64,000 bases of DNA from Planctomycetota bacterium (lineage in GTDB: Bacteria > Planctomycetota > Planctomycetia > Gemmatales > Gemmataceae). The notes beneath the pieces were generated by a model, which was given only the letters and a program-made list of their open reading frames with translations, was not told the DNA's origin and did not search any database. The translations under genes were made by a program, and so were the position numbers. Location: assembly GCA_021781415.1 (NCBI GenBank), contig JAJXWW010000048.1, forward strand, positions 62,001-126,000. The letters run 5' to 3'. Positions 55,478 through 64,000 of the stretch are shown here, piece by piece (within the stretch, counting starts at the first letter, position 1; each line of letters opens with the position of its first letter).

Positions 55478-58400
55478 CTATCCCTTGTTAATCACCTCGT
55501 CCAAGTTGAGTACCAGATTGGCGATCATCGTCCAGGCCGCCAATTCGCTTGGATTCAGCTTCGTATCCGGTTTTAGCTCGCCGACCGCGAGGAGCTGTTT
55601 CGCCTTGGCGACATCCTTCGTGTAGACGCCGAGATGATCGTTGTACGCAGCGAGCAATTCGGCCAACTCTTTCGCGTTCGGGGTTCGCGCCGTCGTCGCG
55701 CGGAACAGGAAGCTCAAACGCGATTCGACCGTCGTGCCGCCTTCTTTCATCGCGCGCTCGGCCAGCGCGCGTGCCGCCTCGACAAATTGCGGATCGTTCA
55801 TCATCAGCAGCGCTTGCAGGGGAGTGTTGGTGCGTTCGCGTCGGACGAGGCATTGCTCGCGCGAGGGGGCGTCGAACGTGTTCATCTCCGGCGGCGGTGA
55901 AGTGCGTTTCCAGAACGTATACAGACTGCGGCGATGGACTTTCTCATGGCCGCGGTCGGCGACGAAGTTGCGCGTATTGCTCCCCGTGTAGCCGACCGCC
56001 TCCCACAAACCGGACGGCTGCGGCGGCTTGACGCTGGGGCCGCCGACCTTCTCGACGAGCAAGCCACCGACGAACAAGGCTTGGTCGCGCAGCATCTCGG
56101 CGTCGAGACGGAAACGAGGGCCGCGCGACAAAAGACGATTTTCGGGGTCTTTTAGGAGCTTATCTTTGGTTCCATGAGACGATTGCCGATAAGTGGCCGA
56201 CATTACCAAGCGTTTCATCATCTTCTTCACGTCCCAACCGTCGTCGCGGAATTGTACCGCCAACCAATCGAGCAATTTGGGATGACTCGGCGATTCGCCC
56301 TGCGTGCCGAAATCCTCGGTGGTTTTAACGAGTCCGACGCCGAAACACTGTTGCCACAGGCGATTGACTTCGACCCGCGCCGTCAGCGGATGTTCCGGCG
56401 CGAGCAGCCAGCGCGCCAGGCCCAGACGATCGCGCGGTGCCTTATCGGGCAGCGAGGGCAAGAAGCGCGGCGTGTCGCGCCCCACTTGTTCGCCGCGCTG
56501 GTCGTACTCGCCGCGCTTGAGGATATACGCCGGTTTCAACGTCGCCCGCTCCTTGTAGATGAGCGTCGTCGGGATTTCTTTCTCGATCTCCCCTCGCTGC
56601 TTCTCAAGATCGGCGATTTGCTTCCGAAGCGGAGCGAGTAGCCCTTTCGTGTCGGCGTGGGCGTTCTCCAAGAAATAGTCGCGCAGCTGTTTTTTCTCCG
56701 CTTCGTTTTGCTTGTCGGACGGCAGTTTCACGATGTTCTGAATTGCCTTCGGCAACCCCGCGCCGTTGATGGCCCGCTGCGCGCGAACCCAGGCTGCCAA
56801 GCTGGTGAACGATGGATTGCCCTGCGGCGTTTGCGTTACCGCGCCGGCCTTGTCCCAATAGACCGTACCGCCGTGCTGCGTGAACGCCCAGCCGTTGACC
56901 ACCGTGCCCGGCTTCAGCCCGACTTTCGCCGCGTCCACTTCGAGCCGCACCCATTCGCCCTTTTTCGGCAGCGCTCCCATGTGCCGTCGTTCGCCGGATT
57001 TGTCGCGGCCCCAGTCGATGAGATTGTCGCCCCAATAGGCCCGATGCCGCCATTCGCCGCTGTGCCACTGAAGCATGATCTCCTTCGGCGGATTGGCGGG
57101 ATCGAGATAGACGTAGGCGAACAGCGTATCGCCCGTCCCGATGCGCAGCCCCGGATTCGCTCCTTCAAAGAAGTGTTGACTGAGGCCGGTCGCGGAGCGC
57201 ATCGACGCCTTCTCGCCGCTGAAAACGGGATGCTTCGGCTTCGAGACGAAGTTCCATTGCCCGTTGACGCCGCCGTCGCTGGAAGGCTTCGCTCCCGGCG
57301 GCAGGGCATCGTCGAGCCAGACGAACTCCGCGCGCTGCGATGGCTTCGGCTCCTTCGCGTCGGCGTTGTCGTCGTACTTCACCTTGGCGATTGCGGCGTC
57401 CATCCTTTTGCGGATAGCGGCGATCTCTTGTTTTAGATGCTCGAACTTCGCTTTCTGCTCCGCCGTCGGGATGGTCGTCGTCGGTGCGACGCGCGCGGCG
57501 TTGCCGTCGAGCGCGGGACCATCGAGATTGTTGAAGAAGGCGAAGAACTGATAGAACTCTTTGGTTTTGATCGGATCGAACTTGTGATCGTGACAGCGGG
57601 CGCATCCCACGGTCAGACCCATGAAAACCGTGCCGGTCGTCTCCACGCGGTCGACGACGTTGCGAACGTAAACCTCTTCCTCAATGGAACCGCCTTCGCT
57701 GGTGGTGACGTGACAGCGATTGAAGCCGGTGGCGACGAGTTGATCGACCGTCGGATCGGGCAGCAAATCGCCGGCGAGTTGCTCGGTGAGAAATCGATCG
57801 TAAGGTTTATTGTCGTTGAACGCCCGGATGACCCAATCGCGGTATGGCCACATCTCGCGGTAATTGTCGAGGTGCAGACCGTGGGTATCGCCATAGCGCG
57901 CGGCATCGAGCCAGAAGCGAGCCATGTGTTCGCCGTAGCGCGGCGAACCCAGCAAGCGATCCACCACTTTCTCGTAGGCGTTCGGCGATTTGTCGGCGAC
58001 AAACGCATCGACCTCGGCCGGCGTCGGCGGCAATCCGGTGAGATCGAGGGTGACGCGGCGAAGCAGCCTCGTTCGATCCGCTTCCGGCGAAGGTTTCAGT
58101 CCCTCGCGTTCGAGTCGAGCGCGGATGAAGGCGTCGATGGCATTCCCCTCGTTTCCAGGCTCAGTCTGGAAACGTCCCTTGGGCAAAGCGGGGCGCGAAG
58201 GCGGCACAAACGCCCAGTGAACGGTGTAAGGAGCGCCTTCGACGATCCAACGGCGAAGTAAATCGATCTGCAAAGTCGTCAGCGTCTTGCCGGTCTTCTT
58301 GGGCGGCATGTGGCGCGAGGGAATATCGGAAACGAGCCGTTCGAGCAACGTGCCATCGTCGGGTTTGCCGGGCACGATGGCATGTCCGCCACTGCGTACT

Positions 58401-58624
58401 TCCGCGAGAGCGCCTTCGCGCGTGTCGAGCCGCAGCTTCGCCTTGCGCTGTTGCGCGTCGGGACCGTGGCAAGCGAAACAGTTGTCCGCCAAGATGGGGC
58501 GAATGTCGCGGTCGTAGCTGATTTTCGACTCGTCGGCGTTGAGTCGAAAGCCCATCAAGACGAGAATCGGTAGCGACAACCGGAACGCTCGGTAAAGGCG
58601 GGGAGAGCAAGGCAGCAGCATCAT
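55478..58624 (-). CDS. Cytochrome-like protein of the PSCyt1/DUF1549/DUF1553 type
   Basis: About 1048 residues. A signal-like helix ([17 protein letters not shown]) precedes PSCyt1 with CFACH (Cys49, Cys52, His53) and a distal Met in [13 protein letters not shown]1549 follows ([40 protein letters not shown], with a second CARCH haem site), then a concanavalin-like insert (about 430-620) and DUF1553 ([49 protein letters not shown]). This class normally pairs with DUF1501 proteins; here the partners are DUF1592 and DUF1552 types. The ATG at 58624 has AGGAG 8 nt upstream. Confidence 0.93.
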   Translation of the reverse strand: MMLLPCSPRLYRAFRLSLPILVLMGFRLNADESKISYDRDIRPILADNCFACHGPDAQQRKAKLRLDTREGALAEVRSGGHAIVPGKPDDGTLLERLVSDIPSRHMPPKKTGKTLTTLQIDLLRRWIVEGAPYTVHWAFVPPSRPALPKGRFQTEPGNEGNAIDAFIRARLEREGLKPSPEADRTRLLRRVTLDLTGLPPTPAEVDAFVADKSPNAYEKVVDRLLGSPRYGEHMARFWLDAARYGDTHGLHLDNYREMWPYRDWVIRAFNDNKPYDRFLTEQLAGDLLPDPTVDQLVATGFNRCHVTTSEGGSIEEEVYVRNVVDRVETTGTVFMGLTVGCARCHDHKFDPIKTKEFYQFFAFFNNLDGPALDGNAARVAPTTTIPTAEQKAKFEHLKQEIAAIRKRMDAAIAKVKYDDNADAKEPKPSQRAEFVWLDDALPPGAKPSSDGGVNGQWNFVSKPKHPVFSGEKASMRSATGLSQHFFEGANPGLRIGTGDTLFAYVYLDPANPPKEIMLQWHSGEWRHRAYWGDNLIDWGRDKSGERRHMGALPKKGEWVRLEVDAAKVGLKPGTVVNGWAFTQHGGTVYWDKAGAVTQTPQGNPSFTSLAAWVRAQRAINGAGLPKAIQNIVKLPSDKQNEAEKKQLRDYFLENAHADTKGLLAPLRKQIADLEKQRGEIEKEIPTTLIYKERATLKPAYILKRGEYDQRGEQVGRDTPRFLPSLPDKAPRDRLGLARWLLAPEHPLTARVEVNRLWQQCFGVGLVKTTEDFGTQGESPSHPKLLDWLAVQFRDDGWDVKKMMKRLVMSATYRQSSHGTKDKLLKDPENRLLSRGPRFRLDAEMLRDQALFVGGLLVEKVGGPSVKPPQPSGLWEAVGYTGSNTRNFVADRGHEKVHRRSLYTFWKRTSPPPEMNTFDAPSREQCLVRRERTNTPLQALLMMNDPQFVEAARALAERAMKEGGTTVESRLSFLFRATTARTPNAKELAELLAAYNDHLGVYTKDVAKAKQLLAVGELKPDTKLNPSELAAWTMIANLVLNLDEVINKG

Positions 58625-58705
58625 CGCGTCAACTCCTGTTCGCACGATCCAATCGCATTGCGACATCGAGTGCGGGCCGAGGCGGGACAACCGGCATCCG
58701 GGTCG

Positions 58706-58786
58706 CAACCACGAGCGCGGGTGGGATAAGTGTAGGATAAGGGATGGAGCCTACTCGGATCAATCGCGTTCTCGATTTTTCTTGGA
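58706..58786 (-). promoter_or_regulatory. Shared upstream element, copy A (upstream of the cytochrome operon)
   Basis: 81 bp ending 82 bp from the start at 58624. It aligns without gaps to 60589-60669, with about 80% identity by eye. On the minus strand both carry TTGATC or TTGAAC, an 18-nt spacer and TATCCT, followed by ACA, which could be -35 and -10 boxes; GGCTCCATCC and CCAAGAAAAATCGAGAA are shared beyond that. Confidence 0.5.
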
Positions 58787-58825
58787 AGACGATTTCTGTA
58801 GCAGGCGCGAAGAGTCCGTCCCAAT

Positions 58826-58873
58826 GCCCCACTCCCCCTGTACGCAGGGGGAGTGGAGTTGGAATGAGGGGGG
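58826..58873. repeat. Copy 5 of the palindromic dispersed repeat
   Basis: GCCCCACTCCCCCTGTACGC, AGGGGGAGTGGAGTTGGAAT, GAGGGGGG. It starts 4 nt after the minus-strand stop of the selenoprotein gene and could form its 3'-end hairpin. Confidence 0.7.
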
Positions 58874-58877
58874 TAAG

Positions 58878-60545
58878 TTACTTCCGCGCAGTCTTTCGCT
58901 TCACCGTCAGCACGATGACTTCATCGCGGACGGTGTAACCCAGCCCAAGCGGTTCGAGGAGTTTCGTCAACGCCTCGCGCAGCGGCACATCCTTCGCCGA
59001 GCCGGTTAGCGGCGTTTTCGGATCGAGTTTGCCGGCCTTGCGGTCGCGCGGCGAGAGAACGAAGCTCTCTCCCGTTTTGTTCTCGAAGAATTGGGCCGCC
59101 TCGCTCAGCGGTTTATCCTTGAAATCGAAGCTGATTTTGCCATCGAGTACCTTCTCGATGTTTTGTGCCGTCTTCCGTTGAATGGCCGACAGAGCCGGCG
59201 GTGGCGCACCGGGTTTACGCCGACGAATCACCAGCCCCTTGTCGTCCTGTTCGTAAGCGAGGCCGTCGGCTTCCAAGAGGAGAGCCAACCAACTTCGCAG
59301 CGAAACAGAGCCGGCCATCGTGAAGGGCACTTGAGATTCCAACCGGATGCCGGCTTTCTTGAAATCTTCTTCATCGAGACGGATGGGCACTCGGGCGACG
59401 TGAGATAGTCTTTGATAAACCGTCTCCCAATAGGGATCTTCCATGCCGAGGCTGACGTTTCGGTCCAGCGCTTTGGCCACGCGCACGCTCATCGGCAACG
59501 GCGGCAGCTTTTTTTCCAGCTCTGCCTCGCCCGCCTCGCCGACCAGTTTTCCCTCCGGATCGATCAAGAGCGTCGTCGGAAAGGCGCGTACGCCCCAATC
59601 CTTGATGGTCTGCCCCGTGGCGTCGAGGAGGATGGGAAACGGGAGTTCGCGGTCGTTCCAATACTTTTTGCGCGGCGACACGATCTTTTTGTCGAGATCG
59701 TCGAAGTCTTTGACGGTTCCATCGTGGAAAGCGAGGATCTCAAACTTATCGCGGTCTTTTTTGTGGGCTTCATAGAGATCGATCAGACCCGGCAAACTGC
59801 CGGCCGTGCAGGGGCCTCACCAATAGCCCCAGAATTCGAGCAATACCCACTTGCCTTTGAAGTCGGAGGTCTTCACCTCTTTTTTGACGCCGCGCGCATC
59901 GGTGACGTGCCACTTCGGCGGCGCTTTGCCCTTGTGCCGAGCGATGATGGTCGCCTCCATGTCCAGCGTGCCCATGTCGAAATCGGGCTTATCGGCGGAG
60001 AGAGTTATGTCCTTTTTCAGATCCCGACTGTCGCTTCCATAGCCCCAGAAATTGTACTTGCCCGGCGGCAGATGGAACGAAAACGAGGCATCGTCCGAAG
60101 AACAGCCGAGGAAGCGTGCAGCGCCGCTCATCATGTACACCATCGTCCACGTCGGTTTCTTTTCGAGTTCTTTGCAGAAGAATTGACCGTGAACGTGGAC
60201 GAGCGGGCCGAGTTTCAGTTCCACCGGCTTCGCCGCTCCCTTCTCATCGAGAACGAGCAGCGCCCCGGACTTGCCATCGAAGTCCAGCGCCAACAGCGCC
60301 TGCTTGCGACCGAAAAAAGTCGTTGTGAGACTAAATCGGCCTTCCTTACCGGAATACACCCCCTTGTAAGGATTCATCTCGCCTTGACGGTCGACATTCC
60401 AGTTGGTGCCGATCTTAACACCGGCGACCGGCTTGCCCTCCGCGTCCACCACGCGCCCGTTGACTTTGACCTCTTCCTGAGCGCGCGCGGCGAGCGGCGG
60501 CATCAGGACCAGGATTCCCAGAACGAACCACCATCGGACTCTCAT
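58878..60545 (-). CDS. Thioredoxin-like (TlpA-type) selenoprotein with in-frame TGA, plus STN-like domains
   Basis: One gene of about 555 residues, read through the TGA at 59817-59819 as selenocysteine 243. A signal peptide (WWFVLGILVLMPPLAARAQ) is followed by a carboxypeptidase-regulatory-like beta domain (VNGRVVDAEGKPVAGVKIG), then a TlpA/thioredoxin fold: FKGKWVLLEFWGYW-U-GPC, then LPGLIDLYEAHKK, and the cis-proline AFPTT (Pro323). Residues 350-445 and 455-550 look like two STN/secretin-type short domains. Sec replaces the first Cys of CGPC. A SECIS-like hairpin follows the TGA. AGGAGG lies 6 nt before the ATG at 60545. Exported, so probably a periplasmic thiol-disulfide oxidoreductase. 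If TGA were a true stop, both halves would be useless: the first ends just before the active site, the second lacks a start with SD. Confidence 0.85.
59789..59816 (-). promoter_or_regulatory. Putative bacterial SECIS element for selenocysteine insertion
   Basis: Directly 3' of the TGA, the minus strand forms CCGGCA-GTT-TGCCGG: a perfect 6-bp stem with a 3-nt apical loop starting with G. The loop G is 20 nt after the TGA (19 nt between), inside the usual 16-37 nt window for bacterial SECIS, and a G at the start of the loop is the expected SelB contact. An AC/GT pair with a GG bulge may extend the stem. Confidence 0.7.
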
Positions 60546-60588
60546 GGCATTCCTCCTGCGGTGGCAACACGAGTGACCCCTCGTGCTT

Positions 60589-60669
60589 GCCACCACGATT
60601 GCGGGGCGAATAGATGTAGGATAAAGGATGGAGCCGACGCCGTTCAATCGCCTTCTCGATTTTTCTTGG
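60589..60669 (-). promoter_or_regulatory. Shared upstream element, copy B (upstream of the selenoprotein gene)
   Basis: Aligned to 58706-58786. On the minus strand: TTGAAC, 18-nt spacer, TATCCT, ACAT. It ends 44 bp before the ATG at 60545. The stretch between it and the divergent gene at 60716 is only about 45 bp, so that gene's promoter may overlap. Confidence 0.5.
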
Positions 60670-60715
60670 CGGGTAGCAGAGGGTTTGCTAACGTGATCCA
60701 AAGGAGGTTCTCGTT

Positions 60716-61009
60716 ATGTTCACCGTGGACGATTTGCGCAATTTGTTGAATGCTCGCCCATTCGTGCCTTTCCGCCTGCATCTGAGTGAAGGCAATCCCA
60801 TTGAAGTGCGTAGCCAAGAAGTCGTTCTTCCGGGACGGCGCTTTGCCATTATCGGCCTTCTTGATCCCGATGCGACCGATACCGCCTTCGACCGTTGGGC
60901 GGTGATTTGGTACTTGCATGTCACGCGCGTGGAAATGCTGGGAATGGGTCCGCCACCGTTTTCGACGCCGCCCGGAGCGGCGAACACACCAACGCCAACG
61001 CCGATCTGA
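60716..61009 (+). CDS. Small hypothetical protein, same pattern as 30104-30352
   Basis: About 97 residues. The N-terminus MFTVDDLRNLLNARPFVPFR followed by LHLSEGNPIEVRS resembles the small protein at 30104. The C-terminus is Pro/Thr-rich. A very strong AAAGGAGG lies 8 nt before the ATG, so the gene is surely translated. Function is unknown. It is divergent from the selenoprotein gene and 195 nt upstream of pyrB. Confidence 0.75.
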   Translation: MFTVDDLRNLLNARPFVPFRLHLSEGNPIEVRSQEVVLPGRRFAIIGLLDPDATDTAFDRWAVIWYLHVTRVEMLGMGPPPFSTPPGAANTPTPTPI

Positions 61010-61204
61010 TGGAGTGCATCCACCGACCTGCATCCCTTTTTGTAAGCACGGAGCATTCGCAGTGGTCTCGCTCTCTCCACCACGAGAGTCCTTGCCCGCC
61101 GCGCCCACACCGAGTATCTTCTTATTCGGGCAGACCCTCTCTCTCGAACGCGCGGAACGCTACGCTGCCGCTGAGAAGCCGTGGCTGCGGGAAGGAACAC
61201 CAAC

Positions 61205-62182
61205 GTGACCCTGCAACTAGCAGAGCCAGAAACCAAGCCCGCCCGATGGACCCACCGCCATCTGCTCGGCTTGGAGGAGTTGAGTCGAGCCGACATCGAA
61301 ACCATTCTCGATACCGCCGAACAGTTCGTCGAAGTCAGTCAACGACGGTGCAAGAAACGAAACGATCTCCAAGGCAAAGTCGTCGTCAATCTGTTCTTTG
61401 AAGCCTCGACGCGCACGCGCTCGAGCTTCGCCTTCGCGGCCAAGCGCCTCAGTGCCGACACCCACGATTTCACGGTCGGAGGCTCCAGCGTCAGCAAGGG
61501 GGAGACGTTCATCGACACGGCCAAGAACATTGAGGCGATGGGGATCGACGTGGTGGTGGTGCGGCATTCGGTTCCCGGCGCGCCGCATCTGTTGGCACAG
61601 CATCTCCACACCAGCATCGTCAACGCCGGCGACGGCGCTCACGAACATCCGACGCAAGCCCTGCTCGACATTTTTACCATTCGCCGCATCAAGGGGCGCG
61701 TGGACGGTCTGACCGTCGGTCTGGTCGGCGACATCGCGCATAGCCGAGTGGCCCGCAGCAACATCCACGGCTTGCTGAAAATGGGCGCGCGCGTCATCGT
61801 CTGCGGGCCGCCTACGTTGGTGCCGCAGTCCATCGAAAAGCTCGGCGTCGAGGTGGCGCATCGAATCGACGACATCTTGCCGCGCTGCGATGTGGTCAAT
61901 GTCTTGCGCATTCAGTTCGAGCGGCAGCGGGGTGGACTATTCCCGTCGATCCAAGAATACTTCCGCCTCTTCGGTATGCACAGCGAACGCCTCCGCCGCG
62001 CCAAGCCGGATATTCTTTTGTTGGCTCCAGGACCGATCAATCGCGGGGTCGAACTGACGCCGGAAGTCGCCGACGGTCCCCACAGTGCCATTTTGCAACA
62101 GGTGTCGAACGGTTTGGCCGTGCGCATGGCGGTGTTGTATCTCCTGTGCGGACGCGCCCCCGTTTCGGATTCGGACGCTTGA
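61205..62182 (+). CDS. pyrB: Aspartate carbamoyltransferase catalytic subunit
   Basis: About 325 residues. It joins carbamoyl phosphate and aspartate in pyrimidine synthesis. The carbamoyl-phosphate loop is [12 protein letters not shown] (about residues 60-71), followed by [38 protein letters not shown] and the C-terminal [13 protein letters not shown]. The GTG at 61205 (AAGGA 8 nt upstream) is preferred over the GTG at 61181, which adds eight residues and has no site. No regulatory subunit gene is next to it. Followed after 23 nt by the SMP-30-like gene. Confidence 0.93.
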   Translation: MTLQLAEPETKPARWTHRHLLGLEELSRADIETILDTAEQFVEVSQRRCKKRNDLQGKVVVNLFFEASTRTRSSFAFAAKRLSADTHDFTVGGSSVSKGETFIDTAKNIEAMGIDVVVVRHSVPGAPHLLAQHLHTSIVNAGDGAHEHPTQALLDIFTIRRIKGRVDGLTVGLVGDIAHSRVARSNIHGLLKMGARVIVCGPPTLVPQSIEKLGVEVAHRIDDILPRCDVVNVLRIQFERQRGGLFPSIQEYFRLFGMHSERLRRAKPDILLLAPGPINRGVELTPEVADGPHSAILQQVSNGLAVRMAVLYLLCGRAPVSDSDA

Positions 62183-62205
62183 GACGACGAGGTGGAAAGG
62201 TGATT

Positions 62206-63195
62206 ATGCACCGCGCGAGGCATTGTCATGCCCTGTTTCTACTGCTCGGCATCTCCTTTCCCTCTCCGTTTGTCCGAGCCGATCCCGTTGAGGAATGGAA
62301 GGCGAAGCTGAGCGCCGTCAAAGTCGAACGGTTCGTCGGAGCGCCGGGCTATTGCGAGGGGCCATCGTGGCGCGACGGCGAGCTGATCTTTTGCAGCACT
62401 GGCCTATTGCGCGTCACTCGGGATCATAAACTCCGCCGCTACCTCGATGTCAGTCCCGCCGGAACCTACCTCTTGTCCAATGGACATTTGCTCATCTGCG
62501 ATAATAAACTACCGGCTTTGCTCGATCTGGCTCCCGATGGCAAGGTGGGCGTCGTCGTCGAAAAATATGAGCGCAAGAAACTCAACAGCCTCAACGATGT
62601 GACCGTGGACCGAGACGGCAACGTCTACTGGACCGATCCGAGCGGCTCCTCGCGCGAACATCCCGTCGGTTGCATCTTCCGCGTGACGCCGGAGGGCACG
62701 GTCACGCGCCTCGCCGACGATCTCGCTTTTCCCAACGGTCTGGAGGTCGATCCGGACAATCGCTATCTGTATGTGATCGAATCTCGGACGGCGAAGGTAC
62801 TGCGTTACGATCTACCCGCGCGCGGCAAACCGTTGGGCAAACCGATTGTCTTCTTCGCGCTGGGCGGTTCGGGCGGCGATGGCTGCGCTTTCGATGCCGC
62901 CGGTAACTTCTGGATCGCCGACTTTCATCGCGCCGACACCAAACGCGGACGAATCACCGTACTCAACCCGCAGGCCCACATCCTCGGCTATCTCCCCATT
63001 CCTGCCGGACAGGTGAGCAATCTCACCTTTGGTGGAGCGAAGTACGACGAACTCTTCGTCACCACGGGCGATCCCGCCGCCGTCTTTCATGCCCGCATCG
63101 GTGTCCCCGGCTTCAAAGGCTTTCCCGCCAAACCACTCAAAATCCTCCGCCATCTCGATCTCAAGCCCCTAGATGAACCCCTGCCGGGTAAATAG
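62206..63195 (+). CDS. Secreted SMP-30/gluconolactonase-like beta-propeller
   Basis: About 329 residues. Signal peptide (HALFLLLGISFPSPFVRA), then the SMP-30/gluconolactonase propeller: YCEGPSWRDGELIFC, LNSLNDVTVDRDGNVYWTDP, FPNGLEVDPDNRYLYVIES, GDGCAFDAAGNFWIADFH. The Glu of CEGP, Asn of LNDV and Asn of FPNG are the expected metal ligands. Likely a periplasmic lactonase for sugar lactones; the substrate is not known. The ATG at 62206 follows GGAAAGGTG. Probably cotranscribed with pyrB by position only. Confidence 0.85.
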   Translation: MHRARHCHALFLLLGISFPSPFVRADPVEEWKAKLSAVKVERFVGAPGYCEGPSWRDGELIFCSTGLLRVTRDHKLRRYLDVSPAGTYLLSNGHLLICDNKLPALLDLAPDGKVGVVVEKYERKKLNSLNDVTVDRDGNVYWTDPSGSSREHPVGCIFRVTPEGTVTRLADDLAFPNGLEVDPDNRYLYVIESRTAKVLRYDLPARGKPLGKPIVFFALGGSGGDGCAFDAAGNFWIADFHRADTKRGRITVLNPQAHILGYLPIPAGQVSNLTFGGAKYDELFVTTGDPAAVFHARIGVPGFKGFPAKPLKILRHLDLKPLDEPLPGK

Positions 63196-63200
63196 AAAAA

Positions 63201-63308
63201 CGGCTATCGGCGATCGGCTGTCGGCCAGAATAAGGCCTGAGAAGGTCCAATAAATCCGAGGAAGGGCAAATAACCCTTGGGCGATTTGACCGATAGCCGA
63301 TAGCCGAC
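63201..63308. repeat. Near-inverted repeat of CGGCTATCGG units
   Basis: CGGCTATCGGCGATCGGCTG at 63201-63220 faces CCGATAGCCGATAGCCGAC at 63290-63308. Between them is GAAGGGCAAATAACCCTTGG, itself a small hairpin. It fills the gap before cysC and may end the SMP-30 transcript. Confidence 0.55.
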
Positions 63309-63321
63309 ACAAGGAGTGAAA

Positions 63322-63933
63322 ATGACTGAGAATAAAGCGACGAACATTACATGGCACGAAGGACACGTTGGCCGCGAGGAGCGGGCGCGGGTACTCAAAC
63401 AGAAAGGGGCGACGCTGTGGTTCACCGGACTTTCCGGATCGGGAAAGAGTACCATGGCCTACACGTTGGAACACGCCCTCGTCCAACGCGGACGGCTCGC
63501 CTACGTCCTCGACGGCGATAATATCCGCCACGGTCTCAACAAGAATCTCGGTTTCTCCGCCGCCGACCGCGAAGAGAATATCCGCCGTATCGGCGAGGTT
63601 GCCAGGCTATTCGCCGACTGCGGCGTCTTGACCATGACTAGCTTCATCAGCCCCTATCGCGCCGACCGCGACAAGGTGCGGGCCTTGCACGTCGAAGGCA
63701 ATCTGCCGTTCATCGAAGTGTTCGTCAACACACCGATCGAAACGTGCGAACAGCGCGATCCGAAGGGACTGTACAAGAAGGCCCGCGCCGGCCAGCTCAA
63801 GGGGTTCACCGGCATCGACGATCCCTACGAAGAACCGCTCCATCCGGAATTAACCCTCGACGCCACCCACACCTCGCCGCAACAAGCCACGGTGCTGCTG
63901 ATCGAATACCTCGAAAAACAGGGCATCCTGTAA
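63322..63933 (+). CDS. cysC: Adenylyl-sulfate kinase
   Basis: About 203 residues. It phosphorylates adenosine phosphosulfate to PAPS. P-loop GLSGSGKST (about residues 36-44), DGDNIRHGLNKNLGFSAADR, then REENIRRIGEVARLF, the FISPYRADRD loop, and EVFVNTPIETCEQRDPKGLY, then KKARAGQLKGFTGIDDPYE. The ATG at 63322 is 5 nt after AAGGAG; the GTG at 63316 overlaps that site. No cysD/cysN or sulfotransferase is seen in the window; the operon could continue to the right. Confidence 0.95.
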   Translation: MTENKATNITWHEGHVGREERARVLKQKGATLWFTGLSGSGKSTMAYTLEHALVQRGRLAYVLDGDNIRHGLNKNLGFSAADREENIRRIGEVARLFADCGVLTMTSFISPYRADRDKVRALHVEGNLPFIEVFVNTPIETCEQRDPKGLYKKARAGQLKGFTGIDDPYEEPLHPELTLDATHTSPQQATVLLIEYLEKQGIL

Positions 63934-63961
63934 GAGGCTATCCGCAAAACCCCCTCGTTTT

Positions 63962-63978
63962 CGAGCCTGAAAGGCTCG
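63962..63978 (+). terminator. Small hairpin after cysC
   Basis: CGAGCC, loop TGAAA, GGCTCG, followed by TTCCTTC. It lies 29 nt after the cysC stop, near the right edge of the window. Confidence 0.4.
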
Positions 63979-64000
63979 TTCCTTCAGCACAGGGCGAAGA

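Noticed and set aside
58878-59795. A separate gene starting at a TTG at 59795
   Set aside because: No SD site, and it would begin in the middle of a thioredoxin domain just after the GPC half of the active site. Reading through the TGA is far more consistent.

Overview
The window looks like a chromosomal piece of a planctomycete, most likely a Gemmata-like member of the Gemmatales. This is an inference from gene content. The markers are a DUF1559 pilin-like protein, a TIGR03000-type secreted protein, an ECF sigma factor fused to a membrane helix and WD40 repeats, and large cytochrome-like proteins of the PSCyt1/DUF1549/DUF1553 and DUF1587/1592/1588/1585 types with a DUF1552 protein. The base composition is G+C-rich. 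Genes are dense, with clear Shine-Dalgarno sites and several ATGA stop/start overlaps. Many short palindromic repeats sit between genes. I found no rRNA, tRNA, CRISPR array, phage or transposase gene.

Layout. 1-6854 (minus): a metabolic and stress cluster with a universal stress protein (cut by the window edge), PEP synthase, phosphoribosyltransferase, alpha/beta hydrolase, CBS-domain protein and class I aldolase, led by a MacB-type ABC ATPase. 7176-9752 (plus): the matching membrane-fusion protein and permease, divergent from their ATPase. 9849-11995 (minus): a DUF1559 protein and a zinc-ribbon membrane protein. 12265-16234 (plus): a secreted HEAT-like protein, a VWA-like membrane protein and a small hypothetical. 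16486-23859 (plus): a striking three-gene set of GAF+HlyD, HlyD split by a WD40 propeller, and PqqD-like+M50 protease+HlyD+STN-like domain. 24097-30564: an esterase, a FitA/VapC-like toxin-antitoxin pair between direct repeats, a sugar-acid dehydratase, and DUF433 remnants. 30948-37295 (minus): small secreted proteins with strong terminators, dnaA, DUF2203 and a NagB/PIG-L fusion. 37449-44180 (plus): a ThiS-ThiG fusion, SbcD-SbcC and MoxR. 44237-60545 (minus): TrmJ with a fused acyltransferase/acyl-ACP synthetase, the sigma-WD40 protein, the planctomycete cytochrome operon, and a selenoprotein. 60716-63933 (plus): a small hypothetical, PyrB, an SMP-30-like protein and CysC.

The strongest discovery is at 58878-60545. 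Two reading frames that look like separate genes are one thioredoxin-like selenoprotein. An in-frame TGA falls exactly at the first cysteine of the CGPC motif, giving WUGPC. A 6-bp hairpin with a G-starting apical loop lies 19 nt downstream, as expected for a bacterial SECIS. Its upstream region carries an 81-bp element that also lies upstream of the cytochrome operon, so the two may be co-regulated.

The second is the HlyD/WD40/M50 set. Its domain architecture suggests an uncharacterised envelope export or peptide-processing machine.
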